This document shows, in pieces, positions 1 through 8,063 of a stretch of DNA of 64,000 nucleotides. Source of the stretch: Pseudoclavibacter endophyticus (GTDB taxonomy: Bacteria; Actinomycetota; Actinomycetes; Actinomycetales; Microbacteriaceae); contig NZ_WBJY01000002.1 of NCBI RefSeq assembly GCF_008831085.1, forward strand, positions 488,205 to 552,204, given 5' to 3'. Both the position numbers and the translations under genes were made by a program. The notes under the pieces were generated by a model. It was not told where the DNA came from. It worked only from the letters and a program-made list of their open reading frames with translations, and searched no databases. The number at the start of each line of letters is the position of its first letter. The stretch's first letter is position 1.

Positions 1-339
1 GCTGCCGGAGACGGCGGAGATCACCAGGCCGACCGCGTTCACGATGAGCGAGAGCACGAGCGTTCGCTTGCGGCCCATGCGGTCGGCGAATGGCCCGAGC
101 GTGATCGCGCCGACCGCCATGCCGATGAGCCCGGCACTGAGGAGGAACCCGAGCTCGGTGTCGCTGAGACCGAAGTCGGTCTTCACGGGGTTCGCGGTGA
201 ACGACATGGCGAGCACGTCGTAGCCGTCGAGGGCGTTGAGGTAGGTCATGATCGCGATGATCACGATCTGGTAGAGGCCCATGGGCCTCGCGTCGATGTG
301 TTCGCGCAGCGTTGCGTGCTCGCGCGGCGTGGTGCTCAC
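1..339 (-). CDS. MFS transporter, aromatic acid:H+ symporter type (partial, C-terminus beyond window)
   Basis: The first 113 residues are visible. After a short hydrophilic N-terminus comes TM1 with the DGYD motif (residues 39-42), which matches the DGxD of the AAHS/PcaK group, then TM2 and the loop-2 motif DRMGRKR (about 86-92) typical of the major facilitator superfamily. Members of this group import benzoate, 4-hydroxybenzoate, vanillate or similar acids with protons. The start is a GTG at 339 preceded by a GAAAGG ribosome site. The gene diverges from the PadR regulator at 713, and the aromatic-catabolic genes to the right support an aromatic acid substrate. The exact substrate cannot be read from this fragment. 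Confidence 0.85.
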   Translation of the reverse strand, partial: MSTTPREHATLREHIDARPMGLYQIVIIAIMTYLNALDGYDVLAMSFTANPVKTDFGLSDTELGFLLSAGLIGMAVGAITLGPFADRMGRKRTLVLSLIVNAVGLVISAVSGS

Positions 340-712
340 GGTGCGGCGCCTTTCGTGGGGATCGTGCCCGGCCTGGCCGGTCTCGGCGTGCTGAATCGTG
401 TGGGCTTGCAATCATCGCGTGCCCGCGCCCCGGTGCGCCATCGTGTTCCGCCCCGCAGCCGTGCGAAGCGGCCGCGATGCCGAGACGAAAGCACACTAAC
501 TATGGGGATAGTGGAATGCAAACAGTCCGGGCCAAGCCCCCTAGCCGCACGATCGCGGCGCCGGCCGGGCGCGGCAGGCCGGTTGCGCGGACGCACTCAT
601 CCACTCTCGAGTGAGTGGCATGATGGATGCACGCGCGTCGCCGTCGACGGGCCAGCGCTGGCCCCCTCGTCGTCGCCGCGCTCCCGATGTGCCCGCCGAT
701 GGAGGCGCCCCT
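340..712. promoter_or_regulatory. Divergent MFS/PadR intergenic region with inverted repeats
   Basis: This 373-bp stretch holds no convincing gene. Two symmetrical sites stand out: ACTAT-GGGG-ATAGT at 499-512, and CACTC (602-606) facing GAGTG (609-613), with one further CACTC at 594 and one further GAGTG at 613. Either could be the operator for the PadR protein encoded at 713, which would then control itself and the divergent transporter. Function is inferred from position and symmetry only. Confidence 0.45.
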
Positions 713-1378
713 ATGAGTCTGCGCGCCGCGCTCCTGTTCGTGCTCGCGAGCGAGCCCCTGACCGGTTACGACGCCGCAAAGCGGTTCGGCACCACCGTTG
801 GTCACCTGTGGCACGCCGCTGATTCCCAGATCTATCCGGAACTCCACCGCATGGAGGACGAGGGCCTCATCGAGGGCGCCGACGTGCCGTGGGGGGCCAA
901 GGGCGCGACGAAGCGCGAGTACTCGATCACGCGCGCGGGCCTCGAGTTCCTCGGGGACTGGCAGGCGCGCCCCCTGCGCTACGCGCCTGAGCGCGACCCG
1001 GCCCGCCTGCGATCGGCCTACTTTGAATGGGCCGCCGCCGCAGACGCCCGCGCGCAGCTGCTCGCGCATATCGCCCACCACGAGCGAGAGATCGCGGGGG
1101 CGCGAGCGCGCATCCACTCGATCCGCGACGGTGAGAATGACTCGGTGCGGCAGCGCCTCGGGCATTACGCGCCCGCCGACCGAGAGCGCGTAACTCGCTG
1201 GAAGGTGTTCGCTCACGAGGGCACGATCGCCCGCGCGGAGGCGGAGATCGCCTGGGCTCGCCGCGGGATTGCGCTGCTCGAGGACGACCCCGAGTCGCCC
1301 GCGGCATACCGACCCGCAGCGACGCCGGACGTTGAGCCGGTGCCGGCGCAGCCACGCGTACCGGCCGCGGCTCGCTGA
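713..1378 (+). CDS. PadR-family transcriptional regulator
   Basis: The 221-residue protein has an N-terminal winged helix (about residues 1-80, with the GYD.AKRFG and YPELHRMEDEGLIEG segments typical of PadR) and a helical C-terminal dimerisation region of the Vir_act_alpha_C type (about 90-180). PadR proteins are usually repressors relieved by phenolic acids or other small molecules. The ATG at 713 is chosen because GGAGGC lies 6 bases upstream and the winged helix starts at once. It is divergent from an aromatic-acid-type MFS gene, its likely target. The effector is unknown. Confidence 0.85.
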   Translation: MSLRAALLFVLASEPLTGYDAAKRFGTTVGHLWHAADSQIYPELHRMEDEGLIEGADVPWGAKGATKREYSITRAGLEFLGDWQARPLRYAPERDPARLRSAYFEWAAAADARAQLLAHIAHHEREIAGARARIHSIRDGENDSVRQRLGHYAPADRERVTRWKVFAHEGTIARAEAEIAWARRGIALLEDDPESPAAYRPAATPDVEPVPAQPRVPAAAR

Positions 1379-1503
1379 GCGTCGTCCCCGGCGCCGCGGG
1401 AGGCGCCTGCGGCGGTGGCGGCCGTGGCTCGCTGAGCACGGCACGGGCCTGGGCGGATGCTCGGGTTCAGTCGGTGTCGGACGCGCAGGCCCCGCGCCAC
1501 GCC

Positions 1504-2148
1504 CTATCGATGCCCGTACAACACGCCCGCGAACTTGTCGGGCACCGCGACGCGCATCGCGTCCGCGAGCCCGCGCACGATCGGCGGGTTGTCGCCCGTG
1601 AGGGGAGAGGTCACCAGCTTCAGTGCGTGGGTGAACCCGGCGGTGTGCCGCCAGGGAAGCAGACTCGGCGGCAGATCCGCTGCCGGATCGACGGGGCCGA
1701 AAAGGATGTGGATACCTCGGCGCATGCGTCGCCTCGGCGGCGTCGCAGCCCCGAAGGGATTCGGCCACGTGACGCTGACCGCGATCGCGCGCACCTCGCT
1801 CCAGTCGACGGCGTACGTGTTCCGGGCGCCCTCGATACGGATGCCCGCGGTGTCGACGACGATGTCGCGCTTCGGAGGCCTGATGGCCACGATCGCCGAG
1901 AGGAGGGCGGGCAGCCCGAAGAATGCCGTGCCGACCACCAGTATCCAGAGGTCGGTTTCTCCGCGCGCCCAGGGGACGATGGACATCGCTGCGAGGAGTT
2001 CCAGGAGGCACGGAATCGCGAACGCGGCGCACACCACGACCGTGATCGCCAACATCGCGCGCTCCCCTGGCCCGACGAACGGGAACCGGGCGATGAGATC
2101 GGCATCGTCCGGCTCCTGGGCGTCACCGTGGCGCGAGGCGGGCAGCAC
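1504..2148 (-). CDS. Hypothetical membrane protein with two TM segments and a PH-like C-terminal domain
   Basis: About 214 residues if the GTG at 2148 is the start. Two hydrophobic helices lie near residues 30-55 and 65-90. They are followed by a soluble part containing IVVDTAGIRIEG and a DWSEV segment, a pattern seen in bacterial PH-like membrane proteins. No enzyme motif is visible. The start is uncertain because no clear ribosome site precedes it and the frame stays open far upstream. It converges with the PadR gene and is divergent from the AbiEi-like gene. The function is unknown. Confidence 0.55.
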   Translation of the reverse strand: MLPASRHGDAQEPDDADLIARFPFVGPGERAMLAITVVVCAAFAIPCLLELLAAMSIVPWARGETDLWILVVGTAFFGLPALLSAIVAIRPPKRDIVVDTAGIRIEGARNTYAVDWSEVRAIAVSVTWPNPFGAATPPRRRMRRGIHILFGPVDPAADLPPSLLPWRHTAGFTHALKLVTSPLTGDNPPIVRGLADAMRVAVPDKFAGVLYGHR

Positions 2149-2499
2149 CTCGCCATGGTAGGCCTGCGGGTGCTGGCTCGCGCGCAGGCTCCGTGCGCCG
2201 TGGAACGCGCTCGTCGTCGCACGCTCCCGTCCGGGGCTACCGGGCCTGACAATTGCTACCGAATGCCGGGTAGCTCGTGTCCGGTTCGGTAGCTGGATGG
2301 ACGCATGCGACGTTGGGGAGGATGCCACGTGGCTCCGTAGGGATGGAGCAGTGCGCCTGCACCCGCCCGGTGCCCCGAAACTGTGGGACATGCCGGTGCG
2401 CCGTACCTCGCCGCTCGTCGCTCGCCTGTGACGTGTCCGCTGTCCACAGCCCGCGCGCGAGATCCGCGGCGTCGACACTCCGGAACGCAAACTCTGCCC
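2149..2499. other. Intergenic region without a gene; contains one palindromic repeat copy
   Basis: This 351-bp gap separates two divergent genes. It contains repeat copy 1 (2236-2293). The rest shows no credible coding frame, RNA gene or terminator. Promoters for both flanking genes presumably lie here. Confidence 0.5.
2236..2293. repeat. 58-bp palindromic repeat, copy 1 of 3
   Basis: The unit begins GCTACC, has a second GCTACCG 19 bases later (2255), and ends CGGTAGC (2287-2293), so the last 39 bp carry 7-bp terminal inverted repeats. Copies at 3370-3427 and 3466-3523 keep the same internal distances. The similarity continues downstream of copies 1 and 2: CGTTGGGGAG lies 17 bases after each. 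Confidence 0.75.
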
Positions 2500-3360
2500 G
2501 TGCAGCTCATCGATTTCCGCGCCGGCCGATACGACGACTTCGAGCGGCGACAGATTCGCAGGAATGCTACGAGGGGGAGCCTGGAGCGGGTCCGCCCAGG
2601 CGTGTACGCGGAGGTCGCCGACAGCACGGCCGAGGAGCGACATCGCCGGCTCATCGAGGCCACGGTTCCGCGACTCGCATCCGACGCGACCGTCAGCCAC
2701 ACATCCGCCGCCATCGTGCATGGCCTTCCGGTGCTGCGGGCTCGCCTCGGGCCGGTGATGACGACGCGTCCGAGCTCGAACGGCAAGCGCTCGACGTACG
2801 TGCACGCGCGACGCGCGCTACTGCGGCCGGAGGAGCGCGTGGAACGCGCGGGGTTGCCGCTGACCTCGCTTGGGCGAACCGTCGCCGACCTTGCGAGGAT
2901 GCTTCCGTTCGATGAGGCGCTCGCGGCCGCGGACGTCGCCGTTCGCATGGGACTCGACATTCGTGCACTGGCCGAACACGAGGGCGCGTCGCTGCGCGTG
3001 CGACGCGTCGCTCACTTCGCGAGCGGGCTCTCCGAGAGCGTCGGCGAATCGATGAGCCGCGCACTGTTCATCCAGTCGGGTCTGCCACCGGCGACGCTAC
3101 AGTTCCGAGTCTTCAACAGAGCGGGTGAACTCTTCGCCAGGTGCGATTTCGGGTGGTCGGACTGGAACGTGGTCGGCGAGTTCGACGGCGACGTGAAGTA
3201 CGGGGGCACCCTCCCCGGTGCCGGCGATCCCGCGCGAGCGATCCGCGACGAGAAAGAGCGCATCGAAGGGCTGCGGGATCTCGGGTACGACCCGATTCAG
3301 TGGGGTTGGCGAGTCATGCGCACGCCGGTTTGCTCGTTGCGCGGGTACAGCGAACATTGA
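2500..3360 (+). CDS. AbiEi-like winged-helix / DUF559-like nuclease-fold protein
   Basis: About 286 residues from a GTG at 2500. The N-terminal region (about 20-90, with R.NATRGSLERVRPGVYAE and the HTSAA.VHGLP segment) resembles AbiEi antitoxin winged-helix proteins. The C-terminal part (about 200-275, with FDGDVKY and DEKERIEGLRDLGYDPIQWGW) resembles the DUF559/Vsr-like nuclease fold common in actinobacterial orphan proteins. No AbiEii toxin partner is adjacent. The start is a judgement: the open frame extends upstream to 2383 but the homologous pattern begins at 2500. The gene is bracketed by 58-bp palindromic repeats. Its biological role is unknown. Confidence 0.65.
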   Translation: MQLIDFRAGRYDDFERRQIRRNATRGSLERVRPGVYAEVADSTAEERHRRLIEATVPRLASDATVSHTSAAIVHGLPVLRARLGPVMTTRPSSNGKRSTYVHARRALLRPEERVERAGLPLTSLGRTVADLARMLPFDEALAAADVAVRMGLDIRALAEHEGASLRVRRVAHFASGLSESVGESMSRALFIQSGLPPATLQFRVFNRAGELFARCDFGWSDWNVVGEFDGDVKYGGTLPGAGDPARAIRDEKERIEGLRDLGYDPIQWGWRVMRTPVCSLRGYSEH

Positions 3361-3369
3361 TCGCCAATG

Positions 3370-3427
3370 GCTACCAACCTGGACGTTTGCTACCGGGCGT
3401 CCGGTAGTTGTTGTCCGGCTCGGTAGC
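3370..3427. repeat. 58-bp palindromic repeat, copy 2 of 3
   Basis: GCTACC at 3370, GCTACCG at 3389 and CGGTAGC at 3421-3427 have the same spacing as copy 1. An internal hairpin of CTACCGG-GCGT-CCGGTAG type is visible here. The unit is followed by copy 3 after 96 bp, start to start. Confidence 0.75.
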
Positions 3428-3465
3428 TGCGGCAGAGGGGTCCGCGTTGGGGAGCTGTGGCGCGG

Positions 3466-3523
3466 GCTACCGGGTGTGCCGTTTGCTCCCGGGCGTCGGG
3501 TCGTTGTTGTCCGGCCCGGTAGC
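3466..3523. repeat. 58-bp palindromic repeat, copy 3 of 3
   Basis: GCTACCG at 3466, GCTCCCG at 3485 and CGGTAGC at 3517-3523 make this the most diverged copy. It ends 8 bases before the GTG start of the serine hydrolase, so it sits in that gene's promoter or leader. Confidence 0.7.
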
Positions 3524-3531
3524 GTGGTCAC

Positions 3532-4356
3532 GTGACTGATCTCGCTGATGCGCTTGCCGTTGCCGCGACCTGGCCCGCCGAACACGCCGCCACGGCGGTC
3601 GTCGCCGCCGACGGGCGCACGCTCGCCACGTACGGCGACCAGGACCGGCGCTACCCGCTCGCCTCGGTGACGAAGCCGCTCGCCGCCTATGCGATCCTCA
3701 GCGCGGTCGAAGAGGGCGCGCTCGAGCTCGATGCTCCGGCGGGCCCTGAGGGGTCGACGGTGCGGCACCTGCTCGCGCACACCGCCGGCTACGACTTCAA
3801 TTCGCGCACGACGGTCGCGCAGCCGGGAGCCCGCCGCATCTACTCGAACACCGACTTCGACGAACTGGGCGAACTGATCGAGTCCGAGGCCGGCATGCCG
3901 TTCGGCGACTATCTGCGCGCCGCGGTCCTCGAACCGCTCGGGATGCGCGACTCGGCGCTCGAGGGATCACCGGCCGCCGACGCGGTGTCAACCGCGGCAG
4001 ACCTCGCCCGCTTCGCCGCGGAGCTGCAGTCCCCGACGCTACTGGCGCCGGCGACGGTCGAAGCCGCGACGACGGTGCAGTTTCCGGGCCTGCGCGGGGT
4101 GCTGCCGGGTTTCGGCTCGCAGGAGGACAACCAGTGGGGCCTCGGCTTCGAGATCCGCGCGAACAAGTCTCCGCACTGGACGGGCGCGAACAACTCACCG
4201 GCCACCTACGGTCATTTCGGCCAGTCCGGCACGTTCCTGTGGGTCGACCCCGAGGCGGGCACCGCGCTCGTCGCCCTCACCGACCGGAACTTCGGGCCAT
4301 GGGCGGCCGAGGCCTGGCCCGCCTACAGCGACGGCGTGCTCGCCGCGGCGCGCTGA
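3532..4356 (+). CDS. Serine hydrolase, beta-lactamase/PBP-like family
   Basis: The 274-residue protein has the active-site SxxK motif (SVTK, about residue 45), the YSN motif (about 104-106) and a C-terminal GHFGQSG segment in place of the KTG box. This is the class C beta-lactamase / D-aminopeptidase / EstB-type esterase fold. No signal peptide is seen, so it is probably cytoplasmic and more likely an esterase or peptidase than a resistance enzyme. It starts at GTG 3532, directly after a palindromic repeat copy. A strong shared terminator follows at 4437. Confidence 0.85.
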   Translation: MTDLADALAVAATWPAEHAATAVVAADGRTLATYGDQDRRYPLASVTKPLAAYAILSAVEEGALELDAPAGPEGSTVRHLLAHTAGYDFNSRTTVAQPGARRIYSNTDFDELGELIESEAGMPFGDYLRAAVLEPLGMRDSALEGSPAADAVSTAADLARFAAELQSPTLLAPATVEAATTVQFPGLRGVLPGFGSQEDNQWGLGFEIRANKSPHWTGANNSPATYGHFGQSGTFLWVDPEAGTALVALTDRNFGPWAAEAWPAYSDGVLAAAR

Positions 4357-4369
4357 CCGGGGCGTTTCC

Positions 4370-4424
4370 GAGCGCGAACGCCTGAGCGCGAACGCCTGAG
4401 CGCCAACGCCCGCGCGCGAACGCC
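4370..4424. repeat. Short tandem repeat, 14-bp unit, about four copies
   Basis: The unit GAGCGCGAACGCCT recurs at about 4370, 4384 and 4398, with a degenerate copy near 4412. It lies between the serine hydrolase stop and the terminator hairpin. No function is apparent. Confidence 0.6.
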
Positions 4425-4436
4425 CCAGCAACCCCA

Positions 4437-4469
4437 AACGGGGCCGGATGCACAGCATCCGGCCCCGTT
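4437..4469. terminator. Bidirectional intrinsic terminator between converging genes
   Basis: A perfect 15-bp stem (AACGGGGCCGGATGC, positions 4437-4451, and its complement at 4455-4469) has a 3-base loop. It serves the serine hydrolase on the plus strand and the hpaD operon on the minus strand. Confidence 0.85.
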
Positions 4470-4505
4470 CTGCGTGCGTTGTGAAGCGCTCGCGTCGGTG
4501 TGCCC

Positions 4506-5648
4506 CTACAGCTGGTTGCCGACCTTGAAGCCCTGCTGCCCGTCGCCCTTGCGGGTGTACGAGAAGCCGTCGGCGCCGATCGTGGTCTCGAGCTCCGAGG
4601 TCTCGGTGCGCGCGAGCACGGGCTGCGGGTTGCCGTCGAGGTCGAGCACGAGCGACGCCTCGGTGTACCACGAGGGCACGACCGGGTTGCCCCAGAAGTC
4701 GCGGCGCTGGTTGTCGTGCACGTCCCACGTGACGACCGGGTTGTCGGGGTCGCCGGTGTAGTAGTCCTGCGTGTAGATCTCGACGCGGTGGCCGTCGGGA
4801 TCGATCAGGTACAGGTAGAACGCATTCGACACGCCATGGCGGCCGGGGCCGCGCTCGATCGCGTCGGAGCGGCGGATGGCGCCGAGCTTGTCGCAGATCG
4901 CGAGGATGTTGTGCTTCTCGTGCGTTGAGAACGCGATGTGGTGCATGCGGGGGCCGTCGCCACCGGTCGCGGCCGTGTCGTGCACGGTCGCCTTGCGGCG
5001 CATCCACGCGGCGTAGACGGTGCCCTCGTCGTCCTGGATGTCCTCGGTCACGCGGAAGCCCAGGTCCTGGTAGTGGCGCACGGCGCGCGGCACGTCGGGC
5101 GTGACCTGGTTGAAGTGGTCGAGGCGCACGAGCGCGCCGGGCGTGTACAGGTCGTACCGCCATGCGAGACGCTCGACGTGCTCGACCTCGTAGAAGAACT
5201 CGTAGGGGAAGCCCAGCGGGTCTTCGACGCGCACCGAGTCGCCGATGCCCTTCGTGAAGCCCTCGGCCCGGCGTTCGACACGGCACCCGAGCTCCTCGTA
5301 GAAGGCAACGGCCTTGTCGAGCTCCTCGGGGCTGCGCACCCGGTACGAGAACGCGGCGACGCCCGCGACGGGGCCCTTGCGGAGTACGAGGTTGTGGTGG
5401 ATGAACTCCTCCATCGTGCGGAGGTAGATCTCGTTCTCGTTCTCCTCGGTCACGATGAGGCCGAGAATGTCGACGTAGAACTCGCGCGAGGCGGCGAGGT
5501 CGGTGACGACGAGGTCCATGTAGGCGCAGCGCAGGATGTCGGGGGCCGGAGCCTCGGGCGTTGGGACCGGGTTGGCGGCCTTGATCGGCGCCTCGGGGGT
5601 CACGTAGAAGCCCGACGAGGTGAGCGTGCGTTCATTGAGTTCAGACAT
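4506..5648 (-). CDS. hpaD: 3,4-dihydroxyphenylacetate (homoprotocatechuate) 2,3-dioxygenase
   Basis: The 380-residue protein closely follows the Brevibacterium fuscum extradiol enzyme. It cleaves homoprotocatechuate with O2 to 5-carboxymethyl-2-hydroxymuconate semialdehyde, the substrate of the hpaE product. Two vicinal-oxygen-chelate units are present. The metal ligands are His178 (LDHFNQVT), His237 (MHHIAF) and Glu290 (HRVEIYTQDYYTG), and His223 corresponds to the catalytic acid/base His200. About 20 extra N-terminal residues precede the conserved APDI start. The ATG at 5648 has AAGGAC upstream. It is the last gene of the leftward operon. Fe(II) or Mn(II) use cannot be told from sequence alone. 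Confidence 0.95.
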   Translation of the reverse strand: MSELNERTLTSSGFYVTPEAPIKAANPVPTPEAPAPDILRCAYMDLVVTDLAASREFYVDILGLIVTEENENEIYLRTMEEFIHHNLVLRKGPVAGVAAFSYRVRSPEELDKAVAFYEELGCRVERRAEGFTKGIGDSVRVEDPLGFPYEFFYEVEHVERLAWRYDLYTPGALVRLDHFNQVTPDVPRAVRHYQDLGFRVTEDIQDDEGTVYAAWMRRKATVHDTAATGGDGPRMHHIAFSTHEKHNILAICDKLGAIRRSDAIERGPGRHGVSNAFYLYLIDPDGHRVEIYTQDYYTGDPDNPVVTWDVHDNQRRDFWGNPVVPSWYTEASLVLDLDGNPQPVLARTETSELETTIGADGFSYTRKGDGQQGFKVGNQL

Positions 5649-5778
5649 TAAAGCGTCCTTGCTGATGGTGCTGATGGGGTGAGTGAGTGGGCGGCGTCGC
5701 CCGCGGAGCGGGGCCGGGGGTACGTGCCCCCCGGCCCCGCGAGCCGCTTCCGCGGCGGGTTGCCGCGGCGTAGTTCGG

Positions 5779-7275
5779 CTAGTTGGTGCCGAAGCGGGCG
5801 GTGTGCACGTCGCCGAGGGTGATGTGCACGGCCTGCTGGTCGGTGTAGAAGTCGATCGAGCGGTAGCCGCCCTCGTGGCCGAGGCCGGAGGCCTTGACGC
5901 CGCCGAAGGGCGAGCGGAGGTCGCGCACGTTGTGCGAGTTGAGCCACACCATGCCGGCCTCGACGTCCTGCGCGAAGTTGAGGCCGCGCTGGAGGTTCGA
6001 GGTCCACACGTAGGCGGCGAGGCCGTAGCGCGTGTTGTTGGCGAGCTCGAGCGCCTCCTCGGCCGAGTCGAAGGGCGTGATCGCCACGACGGGGCCGAAG
6101 ATCTCCTCCTGGAAGATGCGCGCATCGGGCTTGACGTCGGCGAACACCGTGGGGGCGACCCAGTTTCCGGCCTCGGGGGCTCCCTCGGGGCGGCCGCCTC
6201 CGGCGAGGAGCCGGCCCTCCTCCTTGCCGATCTCGAGGTAGCTCGTGACCTTCTCGTAGTGCTCCGGGTGCACGAGCGCGCCGACCTCGGTCTTGGGGTC
6301 GAAGACGTCGCCGACCTTGATGTTGCGGGCGCGCTCGGCGTACTTCTCGATGAACTCGTCGTAGATCGACCGCTCCACGAGGAGACGCGAGCCGGCGGTG
6401 CAGCGCTCGCCGTTCAGCGAGAACACGCCGAAGAGTGTCGAGTCGATCGCGGCATCCATGTCGGCGTCGGCGAAGACGACGGCCGGCGACTTGCCGCCGA
6501 GCTCCATCGACATGCCCTTGAGGTGCTCGGCGCAGTTGCCGAAGATGATCTGGCCCGTGCGGCTCTCGCCCGTGAACGAGATGAGCGGCACGTCGGGGTG
6601 CTTCACGAGCGAGTCGCCCGCCGTCTCGCCGAGGCCGTTGACGAGGTTGAAGACGCCCTTGGGCAGCCCGGCCTCCTCGAAGATCGTGGCCCACAGCTGC
6701 GCCGACGCCGGCGTGAATTCGGCCGGCTTGAGCACGACCGTGCAGCCCGACGCGATCGACGGCGCGAGCTTCCACGATTCGAGCATGAACGGGGTGTTCC
6801 ACGGCGTGATGAGGCCGGCAACGCCGATCGGCTTGCGGTTGACGTAGTTCGCCTGGCGCCCGGGCACCTTGAAGGCGTTGTCGTGCTGGGCGACGATCAG
6901 GTCGGCGAAGAACCGGAAGTTCTCGGCGGCGCGCTGCGCCTGACCCTTGGCCTGCGTGATCGGCAGGCCCGTGTCCCATGCCTCGATCTGGGCGAGGTGC
7001 TGGTCCTGCGCTTCGACGGCGTCGGCGATCTTGTTGAGGATGCGCGCGCGGGCCCGGGGGACCATGCGCGGCCAGGGGCCGTGCTCGAAGGCCTCGGTCG
7101 CGGCGGCGACGGCGAGGTCGATGTCGGCCTTGTCGCCCGACGCGGCCTTCGCGTACACCTCGTTGGTCGACGGGTTGAGCACCTCGAAGGTCTCACCCGA
7201 GACCGAATCGACGAACTCGCCGTTGATGTAGTGCTTGATGTCCGTGGGGACACCGGGAGGAGGCGTGTTGCTCAT
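5779..7275 (-). CDS. hpaE: 5-carboxymethyl-2-hydroxymuconate semialdehyde dehydrogenase
   Basis: The 498-residue aldehyde dehydrogenase oxidises the ring-cleavage semialdehyde with NAD+ in the homoprotocatechuate pathway. Visible motifs are ITPWN (Asn160), MELGGKSP (Glu258, general base) and GERCTAG (Cys292, nucleophile); the length is that of the HpaE group. The ATG overlaps the TGA of the upstream GntR gene as ATGA, so translation is probably coupled. Downstream, hpaD starts 130 bp away. Assignment within the large ALDH family rests on sequence resemblance plus the hpaD neighbour. Confidence 0.92.
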   Translation of the reverse strand: MSNTPPPGVPTDIKHYINGEFVDSVSGETFEVLNPSTNEVYAKAASGDKADIDLAVAAATEAFEHGPWPRMVPRARARILNKIADAVEAQDQHLAQIEAWDTGLPITQAKGQAQRAAENFRFFADLIVAQHDNAFKVPGRQANYVNRKPIGVAGLITPWNTPFMLESWKLAPSIASGCTVVLKPAEFTPASAQLWATIFEEAGLPKGVFNLVNGLGETAGDSLVKHPDVPLISFTGESRTGQIIFGNCAEHLKGMSMELGGKSPAVVFADADMDAAIDSTLFGVFSLNGERCTAGSRLLVERSIYDEFIEKYAERARNIKVGDVFDPKTEVGALVHPEHYEKVTSYLEIGKEEGRLLAGGGRPEGAPEAGNWVAPTVFADVKPDARIFQEEIFGPVVAITPFDSAEEALELANNTRYGLAAYVWTSNLQRGLNFAQDVEAGMVWLNSHNVRDLRSPFGGVKASGLGHEGGYRSIDFYTDQQAVHITLGDVHTARFGTN

Positions 7276-8063
7276 GCGTGATTCCCTTCGCGTGGTTCGG
7301 TTGATGGTGGTGTTCCCGCGGTCGGCGTTCCGACGTCGGCCGCGGCGGTGGTCTCGGTCGGCTGCGGTGCGGATGCGCGGTGCAGCGCGAGGTAGGCGCG
7401 CATCGTGTTGTGACGGTGGTTGCGTGCCGCGGTCTCGATCTCGGGGAGGTCGGCGCCGCGCTCGATGAGGTCGAGCAGGGCCTCGTGCTCGGCGACCGAC
7501 TCGGCCGCCCTGCCCGGCACGAAGTCGAAGGTCGACGACCGCATGGCCTGCAGTCGCCGCCAGCCCCGCTCGACGAGATCGAGCATGTGCGGATTCGGGC
7601 AGTCGCGGTAGAGCGACTCGTGGAAGGCCTGGTTGAGGCGCGTGAACGTGACGGGGTCGAATGCGTCGAGCGTGCTGCGCAGCTGCGCGCTGATGGCGCG
7701 GGACTCGGCGAGGCGCTGCGGCGTGAGCGTGTGCACGGCGCTCGCGGTTGCGTACCCCTCGACGACACCGAGGGTGTCCATGGTGTGGGCGTACAGGCCC
7801 GGGTCGGGCAGGGCGACCTGCGCACCGACATTACGTTCGTAGGTCACGAGCCCTTCGGCCTCGAGCATCCGGATCGCCTCGCGCACCGGAACGGGGCTGA
7901 CGCCCAGCTCGCGCGCGAGCTGGCCGAGGACGAGCCGGAAGCCGGGCGAGTACGTGCCATTCTCGATGCGCTCGCGCACGAACGCGTACGCGAGCTGCGC
8001 CTTCGAGACCCCTTCGGCGGGGGCGCCGTCGGCGGGCGCGGTGCCTACTGCGACGCTTTCCAT
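7272..8063 (-). CDS. GntR-family (FadR/FCD-type) regulator of the hpa operon
   Basis: The 263-residue protein has a winged helix at about 20-90 (LARELGVSPVPVREAIRMLE is the recognition region) and an all-helical FCD ligand domain at about 105-230 with the expected Asp/His metal-type residues (FHESLYRD, EHEALLDLI, NHRHNTM). It is embedded inside the operon: its start overlaps the end of the fusion gene by 19 bases and its stop overlaps hpaE. The 15-bp inverted repeat at 9551-9565 in front of the operon is its likely operator, giving autoregulation. The effector is probably a pathway intermediate. Confidence 0.88.
   Translation of the reverse strand: MESVAVGTAPADGAPAEGVSKAQLAYAFVRERIENGTYSPGFRLVLGQLARELGVSPVPVREAIRMLEAEGLVTYERNVGAQVALPDPGLYAHTMDTLGVVEGYATASAVHTLTPQRLAESRAISAQLRSTLDAFDPVTFTRLNQAFHESLYRDCPNPHMLDLVERGWRRLQAMRSSTFDFVPGRAAESVAEHEALLDLIERGADLPEIETAARNHRHNTMRAYLALHRASAPQPTETTAAADVGTPTAGTPPSTEPREGNHA

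Noticed and set aside
2500..3360. A complete AbiE toxin-antitoxin pair
   Set aside because: Only an AbiEi-like domain is present. No nucleotidyltransferase (AbiEii) gene lies on either side.
3532..4356. Beta-lactamase resistance gene
   Set aside because: There is no signal peptide or KTG box, and the family is mostly esterases and peptidases; the context gives no sign of resistance.
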